A stretch of DNA of 64,000 nt from Erigeron canadensis (Eukaryota > Streptophyta > Magnoliopsida > Asterales > Asteraceae), in assembly GCF_010389155.1 (NCBI RefSeq), contig NC_057767.1, positions 27,871,295-27,935,294 on the forward strand, read 5' to 3'. Positions 1 to 11,922 of this stretch are shown one piece after another (position 1 is the stretch's first letter; each line of letters opens with the position of its first letter). The notes below the pieces were generated by a model, which did not search any database, was not told the DNA's origin, and saw only the letters and a list, made by a program, of their open reading frames with translations. A program made the position numbers and the translations under genes.

Positions 1-2964
1 TAAATTTATTTAAAGAAACATGAAATTTTCATTCACACCACCAAAACTTGAATTCAAAAGGCTTGTACAAATTGGAACCCATTACATGAGACATGTGTGA
101 ATGGGCCCAAAAATATACAGATAAATCTCGCAACCACACACGAACATATGTATCGACAAACATTTGCACACACTTAATTATCAATGCAGTATATTACAGT
201 AGTATAAATTTGCTTCGTTAACATTTTCTTATTTCTGATTTCCGCCATTTTTACATTATTTTTTCTTTTTACATTATGAAAGACCAAAAACATGTCTTTC
301 CAGCCCGTATATAATTTGATTATATGTTCATTTTATTTGCGTTTATGAACTTAACGATTCTTATAATCAACCAATATATATAACTCTAAATTTTATTAAC
401 GTTGTCTTTTAGTTTGTTACATAACTTATACAATTCAAGGTTTGAATTGTTTAGATGTATGATCTTTCCGTTTCTATACATCAAAATTTATAATACTTTG
501 TGTATTTGTTTTTTTTATTGATTTATATAACTTATAACACGAGGTATTAATTGAACCATTTATTTTTGTTAAAGACTAAAATTGAAAAACAGAAATTTAA
601 CCCTGCCTTAGTTATATTGGTTGATTACGTGTTCAGTTTATTTCCGTCGATGAACTTCACGATTCTTATTTAAATCGACAATTATTATCATTCAAAAATA
701 TTACTCGATCATATTTTAGTGTAATGTTTTAGACATGTAAGATTATACGCTTTAAAGTCAATGACTATGTCTGTTACCTTTGTTCTGTTTTATTGCGATT
801 TCAAGGTTTATTAATAAATTTATTACGAGTAATTTTTTTATTGGGTTTACTTCATTAGTTTGTTTGATTGCAACTTGATTAGATTATACTTAATTAATTA
901 GTTAATTACCATACGAATACTTTTTAATTAGAAAAAAAAAAAAGAGAGAGACAAGAACAAATAATAGCTTTTTAAAAAAGTCGGTATCATGGGTCAATAA
1001 TGTTTGACCATTTAAAAAAAGTCGGTAACAAGTCAAGTCGATGAATTTCTATTTACATTAGATGGATATTTGATAAGTTATTTATTTTAATTAACAGATA
1101 CTGTATTAAATATTAGAAATTTATTTCGTTATAATTTACTTTTTGTTAGAGTATTACGAAGTAAAATAAAGGTCTTGTGTCTGATGTTGTAGCTAGCATT
1201 TTTAGATAATAAAAATGATAACAATGTATAATGAAAAGTTTAGATTTTAATAAAGATTGAAATAAAAAATCTTCCGTACCTTGTTTGGTGTTGATAAGAT
1301 TCCAAGAAATTGAAATAAATCTAAAAGTTAGTTGGTTACGAAAATAGTAATCAATAGTGTGAATTGAAAGTTAATCGTTGTCCATCAATAATTTTTGTAA
1401 CAATTTGTTATTGTTTATACATAAGTGGAAAGAAAGGTCAAATTATAATAACATGCTTATATTTTTCTATATGTACCGGAGGTTGGTGATTTTTTCGACC
1501 CCTTCAACATGTCGTGTCATTGTCGAACATCTTAGCTCTACAAGATTTGCAACCACTAACTCTAATGACATTATATATAGTTTTAAATGTTAGAACGAGT
1601 AGACTAACATGTAGGTAAGGGCTTTAGCGAAGCTTAAAAATATTATAAACGTACTTGTTGCTAAAAATTTATAGCAATGGGAGTTGACATACGTGTGACG
1701 ACTCTTGATTCATTTAGTCATTTACCATATTGAGCTTGATTCCAATGGTAAAATATGCAGTACCTACTTAGATAAAGCAGGGGAATTATGTAAAATTTAG
1801 GAGGGATTATGTAAAATTTAGGGAGGGTTTTGTATGTTTATCAAATTTAAAGGTTTAATATATAACTTTTTTAAACATGGCAATACCTAAGATAGGTAAA
1901 GCGGTGCAGTACGGATTATTGATTTGGAAAATGGTAGCTGTTATCATAGGCTTATCATCGAAATAAATGATATTAATGATTAGTTTATGATTCACTGACG
2001 ATCTTATTCTTTTCTGTCATGGTGATATTAATCTAGTAAAAGTTGTCAAGAAAAGGTTAGTGGGTTAGATTAGTCCAAACAGTGCCATCATTAGGAGATA
2101 TGTTTACTGGATTGGGATTCTCACAAGTTGTACTTGTTAATAATACTCAAATGTTTGTTTTTCCAAGTGCAAGAGATGGTGCCTGTCATTTGGCTAATCG
2201 TTATGATTACAATTTACAAGTCGATATACGATAAATTGTATATTTGTATCATTGTATGTAGTGGAAGAAATGTTCATTGGGCTTAATCTTTCTGATAAGC
2301 CAGAAATATGGGCCTCCACTTTAGTCCAATCCAGACCACCCGTGGAAGAAATGTTTATGGGCCGTGGTTAAGTGGGGAAATAGATTTCTCTTTATTTAAC
2401 ACAAATTTTTAGTAGGTTTCAAGTTTCTTTCAAGTTAAGTAATTAATTAAATGTCAATAGATGGATTAACATATTTAGATGTTGAGGTTTAGATGTCATG
2501 GGTTTATATTATGTGTGAGCAAAATATTCTCAGATTGGAAACATGAGTATTTATAAAATGGGTTATGTAGTAGTAATTGGAGTTGGTATATAGATCGATA
2601 CTGAATCGTGTTAAATCCAAATTTGTCATTCCAACAAACAAAAAAAAGTAATTAAAATCTAATGACTTGTCAAAAAAAAAAATTTAAAATCTAATGCTTG
2701 AATTTGAATCCGAGACCTCTAGTGAGGCATGCCTCCTCCTTACTTTTAGACTAGATTGTTAGACCAAAAGTTTATTCGCGGAAAAAATGTTAATTTACAG
2801 GTCGTAATTTGTAATTGTTTTTTTTTTTTCCGATCGGTTATACCCGCTGTCTAGAAAAAAAAAACAAGTGACGTGGCTACCCATACAAGTACGTAATCTT
2901 TTAAAACTTTAATATAAAATACGGTTAAGCATTTCACAAAGTAGCATAATTAAAATATGGGTTT
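1..2964. other. AT-rich intergenic DNA, no gene seen
   Basis: No coding region with recognisable protein features is visible on either strand; the longest open frame (71 codons near 1378) looks like chance. The stretch is very AT-rich with short homopolymers. Around 2700-2765 a segment containing TTGAATCCGAGACCTC resembles the reverse complement of a Pol III B box and may be an eroded SINE, but no tail or TSD was found. Confidence 0.6.
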
Positions 2965-3108
2965 TGCTAAATACAACCCTTAGGGCTATAGTTAAGGTGC
3001 ATTAAATAGTTATATACTTACCATAAAATTCAAGGGGTGGGCTTTTGATACAAAAAGATACAAATTTTTTATGCACGTTAAATATAACCCTTAAGGCTGA
3101 TTTTAGCA
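2965..3108. mobile_element. MITE with about 42-bp inverted arms (TGCTAAA ends)
   Basis: The left arm begins TGCTAAATACAACCCTTAGG and the right arm, read on the minus strand, begins TGCTAAAATCAGCCTTAAGG. The arms stay alignable through the shared GTGCAT. The element is about 144 bp and has no coding capacity. A diverged relative lies near 6076-6218. The superfamily is not assigned because no clear TSD was found. Confidence 0.6.
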
Positions 3109-3255
3109 TTTTTCTTAAAATATACATATGTCTAGTTAAATATAAATATTGTTTGGATATATAAGAATATTATACTGTGGTCCGTGAATACTTGTATCTA
3201 TGTAAAGATTTTGGACTTGTTAAGCATCCGAATATGTCCACTCTCAAATCTTTTA

Positions 3256-4374
3256 TCTTTATATATACTAAAAGGCAACTGATTTAATAACTTATTGACC
3301 AATCAAAGAGCTCAATTTCATCAAATTATAAATTAATGATGTCATAATCAATATTAGTTAAAATTCCTAATAAAGATTAAAAAAAAATGTATACCCGATC
3401 CTAATCCAATATAGAAAAGGATATATCCAACATATAATTGTTATCATTATTTGATTACTCCATTAGACAAGATATACTTGAATATATGCGCCTACGATAT
3501 TCACTTTTATAATTATTTATGTGTTCAATACTAAATTTAATCCCCATATATTATGGACAACCGACGATATATATTTGCAAAATTGTACTACAACCCAGAA
3601 AAGTTAATAACACAAACTTAAATTATAATATGAACAATTTTAAATCACAAATAATATTCTGTAATTATATCTTCATAGTAGAAAAAAAATCTTACTAATT
3701 TACAATTTTTTTTTTAAATATCTATAATTATCACTTTTTGCCTCACTAAATACTTAATTTAGAATTATTACAATTTGTAGTTATGAACCCTCACTAAATA
3801 CTTAATTTATAATTATATAAAATTAATTACTAAAAAATAAATAAAACTTAATGTAAATATTAAGATTTTAAAAATAATTGTACTTTTTTTTAAAAATTCT
3901 TTTTAGTAATTGTCATAACAAGTATACGAAAAATAAAACATGTAATAATGTAATATTTATAAGAAACAAATATAACATTGTCATATTTCAAGTGAAATAT
4001 TTAGAATATGTTTCATCTAAAAATAAAAGTTTAATTTTTAAAAGTGTAAAATAAGAATAATCACCTTGTGTAACAATAAATCAAATAAAATGATAGTGAC
4101 CTGTTATTATGTTTTGATATTCAAATATCGCTAAGTATGTCACAATTTACAACTTTGATGGACATATTTTGATTTCGTAATATTCAAATATTGTTATATA
4201 TGTCACAATAAATAACTTCCATGAACATATTGTAAAAAGTATTTTACTATAAAATTCAAAGTTCTATATAGATCAATTTTTTTTTTACTAAAAATTGTAA
4301 ATTAAGTTTTAAATCATAATAAACTAACATCTAAAATTGTAAACTCGTGTATTTGACACGGACCTAAAATCTAA
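3256..4374 (+). mobile_element. Non-autonomous Helitron (ATREP-like), 1.1 kb
   Basis: The 5' end reads A then TCTTTATATATACTAAAAGG, the usual plant Helitron start inserted after an A. The 3' end has a short hairpin (CGTGT, loop ATTTG, ACACG), an 11-base spacer and CTAA followed by T, matching the CTRR-T rule. Helitrons move by rolling-circle replication and leave no TSD, so the A/T insertion point is the boundary evidence. No Rep/helicase coding is present. The interior is AT-rich, with imperfect direct repeats such as TCACTAAATACTTAATTTA near 3742 and 3790. Confidence 0.75.
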
Positions 4375-4637
4375 TCCTTTAACATTTCAGATTTCAGACA
4401 ATAAAATTAAAATTCAAGTTTATCCTTTCTCATATAAACCACTTGAAGTTTTTGAAATAGTCTCAAGTTATACACTTATACCATTTTCATGGTCATCCAT
4501 TATCTCATTCGTTTGGTCGATCTTATTGCATTGGAATCAGCACTCATGGGTTTTACAAGCATTTCGAAATCAATAATGATGAAATCCATGAAATAAATCT
4601 AGAAAAAAGAAAAGTAAAACCATGAACCAATTCAGAC

Positions 4638-5665
4638 CTAACCATTAATTGAGGCCACATTACTTTGTGCTATCATCTGAAGCTTAAGTTCAAACAACAT
4701 AGCAAGGTCCGCCTCCGTTAATTCCACCTCTACGACATCCCCACCTCCTCCACCACCATGTCCTGACGATCCATGTCCCTCTACGGGTCCACAACCCGCT
4801 GGATCATCTTGGTACATCCCTTGTACCACTTCTGTGGTAGCACAAGCAGTGTGCACATTAAAATTACAATTTTGACAACTATACGCCCAATGCCTTCCTT
4901 CTATGACATTTTTGCATATGTTACAATATTCATGATCCGTGTTACTTCCCCTCCGTGGAGCCACTTGAACTCCGTAGAAAAGAGCAAGTTCGTGTTGGTG
5001 AGCTTGGTGCGTTACCTGATAATAATAAACATTTAGATAACTTACTTTATCTGTGGTTCCTTTAGTTTAATTGTTTGCATATTGTAATCTTCTAAATAGA
5101 ATTAGCAATTTATTGTAACTATGAGTACAATTAAGGATGTAATTTGTATATAATAAACAAAACTACTTGTATACACAAGATATACACAATCAAGGTATGA
5201 CAAACATATAACAAGAATTTCATATGTATTGAGGTTTTTTTTTTTTTGCGTATATAAAAATCATTTTGTCATATAAAGTTAAGCCTTACAAAAGTCTATA
5301 TAAAAGTACATTACCGACAAAGGTAAGAAGGCGCAACCAACATGAAGGTCAAACTCGCAAAGGGCACAACAATAGGAGAACGAATTTCCAGGGCGACCAC
5401 AAGCGTTGCAAATGAAGGTGCTACCGGCATAAGTAGGGTAAGGAAGAAGGATAAGAGGGTGGGCTTTATGACACGGGTGTTTTACATAACGACCCGCATT
5501 GGCACAATGGTCATGGAGAAAGAAGTTGCATTGGTGGCAGGCGTGGACCGCGGTCGTGGTGTTATCACACGAGGAGTTGCAACCTGAGCAGTTGACTTGT
5601 TTGCCTAGTTCATATACACGGTGGATGGTTAAGTTGTGAGGGTGACTGAAATGCTTATAGTCCAT
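4638..5665 (-). CDS. DC1 (C1-like) Cys/His-rich zinc-finger protein, 2 exons, 242 aa
   Basis: Exon 1 is 5665-5315 and exon 2 is 5015-4638; the intron (5314-5016) starts GTAATG, ends TATCAG and joins codons in phase 0. Three C1-like units are visible at residues about 5-55, 62-112 and 118-178, each with the HPH/HxxxL lead, CxxC pairs and a CxxCxFxLHxxC-type end. The third unit is split from the others by the intron. A glycine/histidine-rich linker (about 190-206) and an acidic-to-hydrophobic tail follow. Plant DC1 proteins are a large family linked to lipid or diacylglycerol-like binding and to stress or hormone responses, but most members lack a proven ligand. The protein is shorter than typical four- to seven-unit members and has no signal peptide or membrane segment. 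It stands alone, with W-box cores upstream. Family assignment is firm; function is unknown. Confidence 0.88.
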
Positions 5666-5748
5666 GTCTTCGAATGAAGTGTTGTTATTGGTTTGGACTA
5701 TACATGGATTGAAAGATAGATATATAGATTAGAACAAAAATGGACCGA

Positions 5749-5857
5749 GTCAAAATCCATCTGTATGTGGAGCAAATTGGTTATAACTAAAAAGTCAACG
5801 CTAGATGGTTGGTTGTAGATTGCAATATGATAAATTGATAAGTATAGACCTTTGACT
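5749..5857. promoter_or_regulatory. Cluster of three W-box cores upstream of the DC1 gene
   Basis: TTGACT cores occur at 5749-5754 (minus), 5793-5798 (minus) and 5852-5857 (plus), 84-192 bases upstream of the DC1 start codon. TTGAC[C/T] is the WRKY-factor binding core, and clustering is common in defence-inducible promoters. A TATATA stretch at 5720-5727 could be the TATA box. Regulation by WRKY factors is inferred. Confidence 0.45.
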
Positions 5858-6075
5858 TTTTGATGGAAGACTTCCGACCTGGAAATGCGATTGCGAGATC
5901 TATTTGTAATTTATTTTATTTTTATTTTTTTAGCACAAACATTCCTTGTTCTGATACTAATTCAAATTTCTTGAACATATATATGTAACTTACGGGACGG
6001 ACTAACGGAGGTAGTGATTTTTAATTAAAAAAAAAAAAACGTTTTGTTATCTAAAATCGGTAATAGGTTAACGGT

Positions 6076-6218
6076 TTTGCTAATTACAACATAATTGTTT
6101 GTTTTAGCGTGCATAAAAAGTTGCAGTTTATTGACATAAATTTCAGAGGGCGTGTCTTTTAATTTACATATAAGGTATTACTATTTTTATGCATGTTATA
6201 ATGAATCCAAAAGTGAAA
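6076..6218. mobile_element. Diverged MITE related to the one at 2965-3108
   Basis: It shares the lead TTTTGCTAA(T/A)TACAAC, the internal GTGCATAAAA motif and a similar middle with the 2965-3108 element. The far arm carries TTTTTATGCATGTTATAA in the opposite orientation. The ends are eroded and no TSD was identified. Confidence 0.4.
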
Positions 6219-8961
6219 TGCAATATAGTGACATAGATATTCCATGATGTTAGAAGAACATATTTTTGGCAATAAAACTTGTACATTATATTAAAAGAAA
6301 CCATTTTAAAGACAACACTTTATAACTTATCTGACTCGTATAACTTCAACTCGTATCGGCTAGGCCTATAGCATCTTTTATTTGGAAGCCTAGATCGTCC
6401 ATTGGGCTTAGCCCATTTACTTATTATACTCAACTATAATAAAATGTACTTACACATAAAATCGTTCATTACGTTCATCAATCAATATTCTTTTAAACTT
6501 CGAGTAAATGACACTTTTAGTTCCAGTTGTGGTCACGAAATTACTGGTATCGTCTTTAGATTTCAAACATTACATTTGTGGTCCAAAAAAGTTTGTTTTG
6601 TTTTGAGCTTTTGGTTCAAATCACTAAAGGCCTTTAAACATGAGGTTACACATGATGAGTTTTTTAGTCTTTTTCTTACCTTTTTTTATAGTATTTGTTC
6701 AAACATCTTTCAAAAAAATTCTTGCATTTTTTCCGATGGTACCTTCCATTAGCCTCTTTGTTTCCTAATTGTAAAACTATAATTTCCCAGGGACCTTGAC
6801 TATGGCTGGTGATAAAGAGAAGTCATTACGTTCTGCTTAAGCTCAACGGTGATAAACTCAAATCATACAACATAACCTAGACGGAAAATCTATATATTGG
6901 ATCAGCTACATAAGGCTAAGCCTACATCCTTCAGCTTTGATCTGATCGATTTCATTCAACTATGACACTCTATATTAAAGTTTATGTCTAGCTAGAGAGC
7001 ATGGTCATAAAAAGGGTAAATGCTAAAATAGAATTATTGGATGTGTTGGTTAGATTTTGGATTTATATATGGTAGCATCCATAGTCCATACATATGACAT
7101 TAAAAATAATGTCATTAATCTAGAAGTTTCGCTAATTACTTTTGAGAAAAAAAATTCATGACAATAAAGATGTTGGAGATATGCAACTTAATTGACAATA
7201 TTGATCTACAGAGAAAATCATGATAGGTCCTAAATCCTTGGGCTTGATAGTAACCATCTTCCTCAAAGGCAACCAATATTGTTTTAAGCATTAAAGAATG
7301 TACATTAGACATTAATCTGTAACTGTAAAACATGGTCTTTTTAATGTACAAGTCATTAATGCTTGTTATAATGTTACGTTCTTAAGGCATCTTTGAGCTG
7401 CCACATCATATCCTTACAAATCCTTACACATTCTTATAAATCCTTAAAGTCCTATAATTTTATCTCTAACCATACAAACATCCTTACATATCCTTTAACT
7501 CCACTAAAAACAAAAAAAATAAAATATAAGTAAGGGCATCTAAGGGCATGCCCTTGAGTAAGGGCATGCATCAAAAAATCTTTAGTTTTGGACAAGTTTC
7601 AACCGCAAAGGATATCCAATGACACCTAAGGGCGCCCAAAAATATACCCATTGAAGATAGTCTAAAGTATTAAGCATAACCTCTGGGGCTATATTTATCA
7701 TTTAACTTCGATTGATTGTTACTTATGTACTCCCATTCTTTAATTTTTAAGTTTAAGCTTTTTGAAACGCGAATAACCCCTGTATTGGCACAGTATAAAG
7801 ATATCAACAAATCCTTAGAAAAAAATATGGAAATAACAAGAAATTAAATTAAGAAACCCAAATGTACCTATGTACTTTAGTTGACCAAAACTATAAATAT
7901 AAACTTTTAATTTACAACCTCCGCGGCTCCCCTAAAGAAATGACGACGATGCTTTATAAAATCCATTGAAATAAATAAAGTGGTAGAAATGTAGAATCAC
8001 AAAAGCTTTAAAGTTTTAGAAAACTTCGAGAGAGCCAGATAGACCAGGTAATTAATTACATGAGAAATTGAGTACAGATATGATAATATATAGTTGAGTG
8101 ATCAAACAAACGAAAAATAATTAACGTCTAGAACTAGATCCTCCATTTTATAGAAAAGATCCTGACAAGGAGAATGCACAAAATCAAAATGAAGATAGAA
8201 AGAAAAAACCTTTTTTCAAATGGAATTGGGCCGGACCACTCCCGCCAGTACTATATACACTATTATACAGTCAGAACTATCTTGAATGTATAACGTTCCC
8301 ACGACCGATATGAGTTTAATATCAAAGCTAATTAACTAATTAATCTCAAAAGACCGCCTCGATCACCACCGTCACGGTCGCTACGTTGCATTGTGTGTGT
8401 ATTATATATGTTAGTATCAGAGTATAAATCATGAACTCCGTTATCGCAAAAATATTACTTATTCCGGTTGGAAATAAGATCAACCGATGGAGGCCAAAGA
8501 TGGTAAATAGTATAAGCATTTACAGTAATATATATATAAATATATCCGATGCTAGCGATTTGGACTCTGGACATAATTTACAGACTGGAATTACGATCGA
8601 GCACAATCTTTCAATAATCAATCAGTGAAATAATAATTTTCGATTTGTTAGCTTAGTGACTGTATTAATCGTATATATATGCCAAGTGCAGTGTGCAGTC
8701 TAAGTAAGGTATAGTATATATGGCACATGCATCATCAACACCCATATAAAAATAATTACGAGTGTTTCTCTAGGAGATCACATTTATATATAATTAAACA
8801 CCAGTTCAATTCCATTAAGCAAAAAATATATATACCTGCATGCATTTTGTCTATCTACTCTTGGATTAATTGTGACTGTGTTTCTTTTTGATCATTATGT
8901 ATTGATCCTACTGCAAGCCATTCTAGCTAGCTAGACTCCTTTAATTTGCATGATCGATCAA
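6219..8961. other. Intergenic DNA, no gene seen
   Basis: Several open frames of 60-116 codons exist but lack recognisable domains or splice partners. Around 7373-7640 there are several copies of AAGGGCAT/GGGCATGCCC-type palindromic sequence, likely the remains of a MITE. Downstream of about 7900 nothing beyond AT-rich DNA was recognised. Confidence 0.5.
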
Positions 8962-10469
8962 CTATCTATTTGGCTCAACAAACTGCTTAACGATCTTTCC
9001 TTCACCACACCAACCGGTTTTCTTCTTGTTACTTATAAGATGAGACGATGATATTAATTCTACTTCCTCCACATCATCTTCATCAAGCTCGTTATCATCT
9101 ATCAATATGGTTTCAATTTCCTTACTTTTGATCATGCCCATTATTGTCTCTTGTTCTTTCGGTGCATTCTTTTGCGACTGGCCACGCACACGACTACTCA
9201 TGGTTCTAAGTCTTCCTTTGCCTAAATGATGCTCACACAGCGAGTACCCGACAATTGTTTGCTGACCACATCTCCATCCTCTTCCGTTCACCCGACTACA
9301 CCTCGAACCTTCCTTGATCACATTCCCTCTCTTCTCGTTCTTCTTGATTTTCTTCGTGTTCGACTTTGTCATTATTCCCTCCTTGTATTCTTGATCAAAA
9401 TCATCATGCTTCACTCTTTTACCAATACTTATTTCACTCCTCTTTTTTGTTGGAATCAGTTTATAATTATCTCCTTCAAACAAACCTTTCAACAAAATGC
9501 ATTATTAATTATTGTATAAAAAAAATAAAGAAAAGTAAATCAAAAATCACACACAAAAAGACATGCATTTGTACATACACCTAAACACACACACACACAC
9601 TGAAACATACCATTATCATGACTGCTGCTTGTTTCTGTTTCTGGACACAAGATGCTAATTTCTTTCCTGTAAACATGCCAGAATTAATAAAAACAAAAAT
9701 TATAACTGACATTCTAGTACATTTCACAACAAGAAAATGTTTGTGTATGCATATATGTGTATGTAGCAATACTAGTGCAACAGAAAGATATATATATCAT
9801 GAACATTGTAGCTGGGGACCAGCTTTCATGCTAACATGCACCACATATATAGGTGCAATTGAAAGATAATTAGGATTCTACAATATATGGTAATTGGTTA
9901 TCTCAAATAATACTAACATACATGAGATATATAGATATGAATACATATTAATCTACAGTATTTTTGCACTTCTTGCAAATAATAATTCTTTCCTTTTTTT
10001 CTAGCTAGCCTATTAAACAAAATAAATATCAATATTAATTATATCCATATGGGTGTTAAAATATTATGGGTGTGTCCTAAAATAATTATACTTACTTGCC
10101 AGTAACATCAATCTTGATTGTTTCCTTTTTCTTCTCAGATTCCAACTCCTTCATGATGATCCATACAAATAGATAATATTAACATCAAAACATCGATATA
10201 TATATATACACACAAGATCTATATATATGCATATTATAATACATATATATATATCTACAAGTGAATTGAACTACCTTAGTCTTTGATGAAGGATCAGACA
10301 AGGTAGACAGCTTGTTATCATTTGGGTGCACTTCTTCTTGACGTTGCACCACGAGCAGCGACTGCTGTTCGTGCTTTTGACGATCGCCGCTGGAAAGATC
10401 CAGCGGCGATGGTTGAATCGGTGCAGTTATAGAAGTAGAAAGAGACAAGAAGTGCTTCCTGATCCTCAT
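8962..10469 (-). CDS. WRC-domain protein lacking QLQ, 4 exons, 275 aa
   Basis: Exons are 10469-10275, 10148-10096, 9666-9611 and 9485-8962; all introns are GT-AG and the frame is continuous (828 nt with stop). The start at 10469 gives an N-terminus beginning MRIRK; an upstream in-frame Met adds a hydrophobic stretch that looks like translated leader. The WRC domain lies at about residues 160-197 with Cys164, Cys174, Cys185 and His188, the C-X9-C-X10-C-X2-H spacing of the plant WRC motif, in a basic context suited to DNA binding and nuclear import. An acidic patch (about 231-244) follows. GROWTH-REGULATING FACTORS carry QLQ plus WRC; no QLQ is visible, so this is a stand-alone WRC protein. The two short middle exons (53 and 56 nt) depend on hand-placed splice sites, the exon 2 acceptor being the weakest. 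A nuclear regulatory role is inferred. Confidence 0.82.
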
Positions 10470-10615
10470 AATAATAATAAAAATTTTCAAGAATATGATG
10501 AGAGGAAAAAAAAGGGATAGAAAGAAAATGTGTTGCACTCTTTTTTCTAGTTATATGGCCTTTATTAATTTGTTGCACCACAAAGAGGTGGATTTGAGGG
10601 GGGTGGTGTGCATGG

Positions 10616-10724
10616 CACGTGAGGAGTACGGGAGTGGGACAGGTACGGGTGGTGACAGGGTGTGTGAGTAGTTTTATCGCTATGGAAATTATATATTCAT
10701 GGAAATGTAAAAATATGTGGGACC
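10616..10724. promoter_or_regulatory. G-box and class II TCP-type site upstream of the WRC gene
   Basis: A palindromic G-box CACGTG is at 10616-10621, about 147 bases upstream of the WRC start codon. GGTCCCAC (minus strand, 10717-10724) matches the class II TCP consensus GGNCCCAC. These motifs bind bZIP/bHLH and TCP factors respectively; their use here is inferred. Confidence 0.4.
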
Positions 10725-10987
10725 TACTTATAACAACGACCAAGATACTTTATTTGGTGTAACAGGTCCAGGTAAGGATGCTTGTCTTGTGGACCGGTCA
10801 GATACAGTTTCACCCTTTTGTTCTTCGGTTTATATTGTGCTATCCGGGTTAGACCGGGTACCATACTCACATTTTTATTTTATTAACGACTACGTCTCAC
10901 AATATCGTCTAACAATTTCATATAGGATGACCCATTAGCAAAAGGTTAATGTCTAACTGGCCAATTCAACCGCATAAAATCCTTAAA

Positions 10988-11323
10988 AACGTGTTTGATC
11001 GCAGAAAACACATTTTTTTTCCTATTTTTGATTTTCTAGAAAACATGAAAACAGAAAACGTGTTATAATAATAGTTTTTAAGAATGTTTTTCAGAAAAAC
11101 AAAAAATGATATTTTTTAATAAAAAAACTTGAAAACATCTTTTCCTTGTTTTTCTTTTTCCATTTCCTTCATCCTCTCACATCTTTTTAACATGTTTTCT
11201 AATTTTCTAATTAGAATGCGTTTTTAAATTTTTTATTTATTTTTTAGAAAATAAAAACCCCCTTCATTTTCAAAAAAATTAAAAATAAAAACATGAAAAC
11301 ATTTTCTACAACAAAACGGGCCC
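10988..11323 (+). mobile_element. MITE copy 1 of a head-to-head pair
   Basis: It starts GTGTTTGATCGCAGAAAAC and ends TTTTCTACAACAAAACGGGC. It is almost entirely A/T homopolymer-rich with internal AAAACATG and TTTTCAAG blocks. The same sequence recurs inverted at 11335-11686, so the pair forms a large imperfect palindrome. No coding and no exact TSD were found. Confidence 0.6.
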
Positions 11324-11334
11324 TAAACGGCTAC

Positions 11335-11686
11335 GGGCCCGTTCTGTTTAGTTCTTGGGAAATGTGTTAAAAATTTTCATTTCTAATTTTTTTGAAAATA
11401 AAATAAAAAGGGGTTTTATTTTCTATAAAACAAATAAAAAATTTCAAAACTCGTTCCAATAATAAAACCCTAGAAAACATGTTAAAGATGTGAGGGGAGA
11501 GATGATGAAATGAAAAATGGAAAACAAGAAAGAAAAAAAAAAAGTTTTCAAGTTTTTCATCGAAAAGTGGAAAACATTGTTTCTGTTTTCTTGGAAATTA
11601 TTTTTAGAAAAGTATGATTATAACGCGTTTTCTGTTTTTCATATTTTTTTGAAAAACAATGCGTATTTTCTGCAACCAAACGCCCC
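11335..11686 (-). mobile_element. MITE copy 2, inverted relative to copy 1
   Basis: It starts GGGCCCGTTCTGTTTAGTTC and ends ATTTTCTGCAACCAAACGCC CC (split for length). It aligns with copy 1 read in reverse, including the GATGTGAGG block and the AAAACATG blocks. Only 11 bases separate the copies. The superfamily is unassigned. Confidence 0.6.
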
Positions 11687-11922
11687 ATAAACATTCCAAG
11701 TTCTTTAATTCAAAGATTGGTTTGTAAAACATTTTAATAGCCACTTTTTGGTCTTCAATTCACATATCATCTGTCCATTTATTTATCAACTATAAATTGG
11801 AATACATAGTTCATTGAATATTTTGTTTTAGTTTGTATACATTTAGTCCAACTTACCATGTTTATGAATTGGACGTGTTTACTAGGTGGACGTCAATTTG
11901 GTGTCGTTAACTTATGTTCATA

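Noticed and set aside
5342..5587. 81-codon plus-strand frame opposite the DC1 gene
   Set aside because: Antisense shadow of the Cys/His-rich exon 1.
8962..10469. Calling the WRC gene a GROWTH-REGULATING FACTOR
   Set aside because: GRFs need an N-terminal QLQ domain, which is not found in the four exons or the upstream 500 bases.
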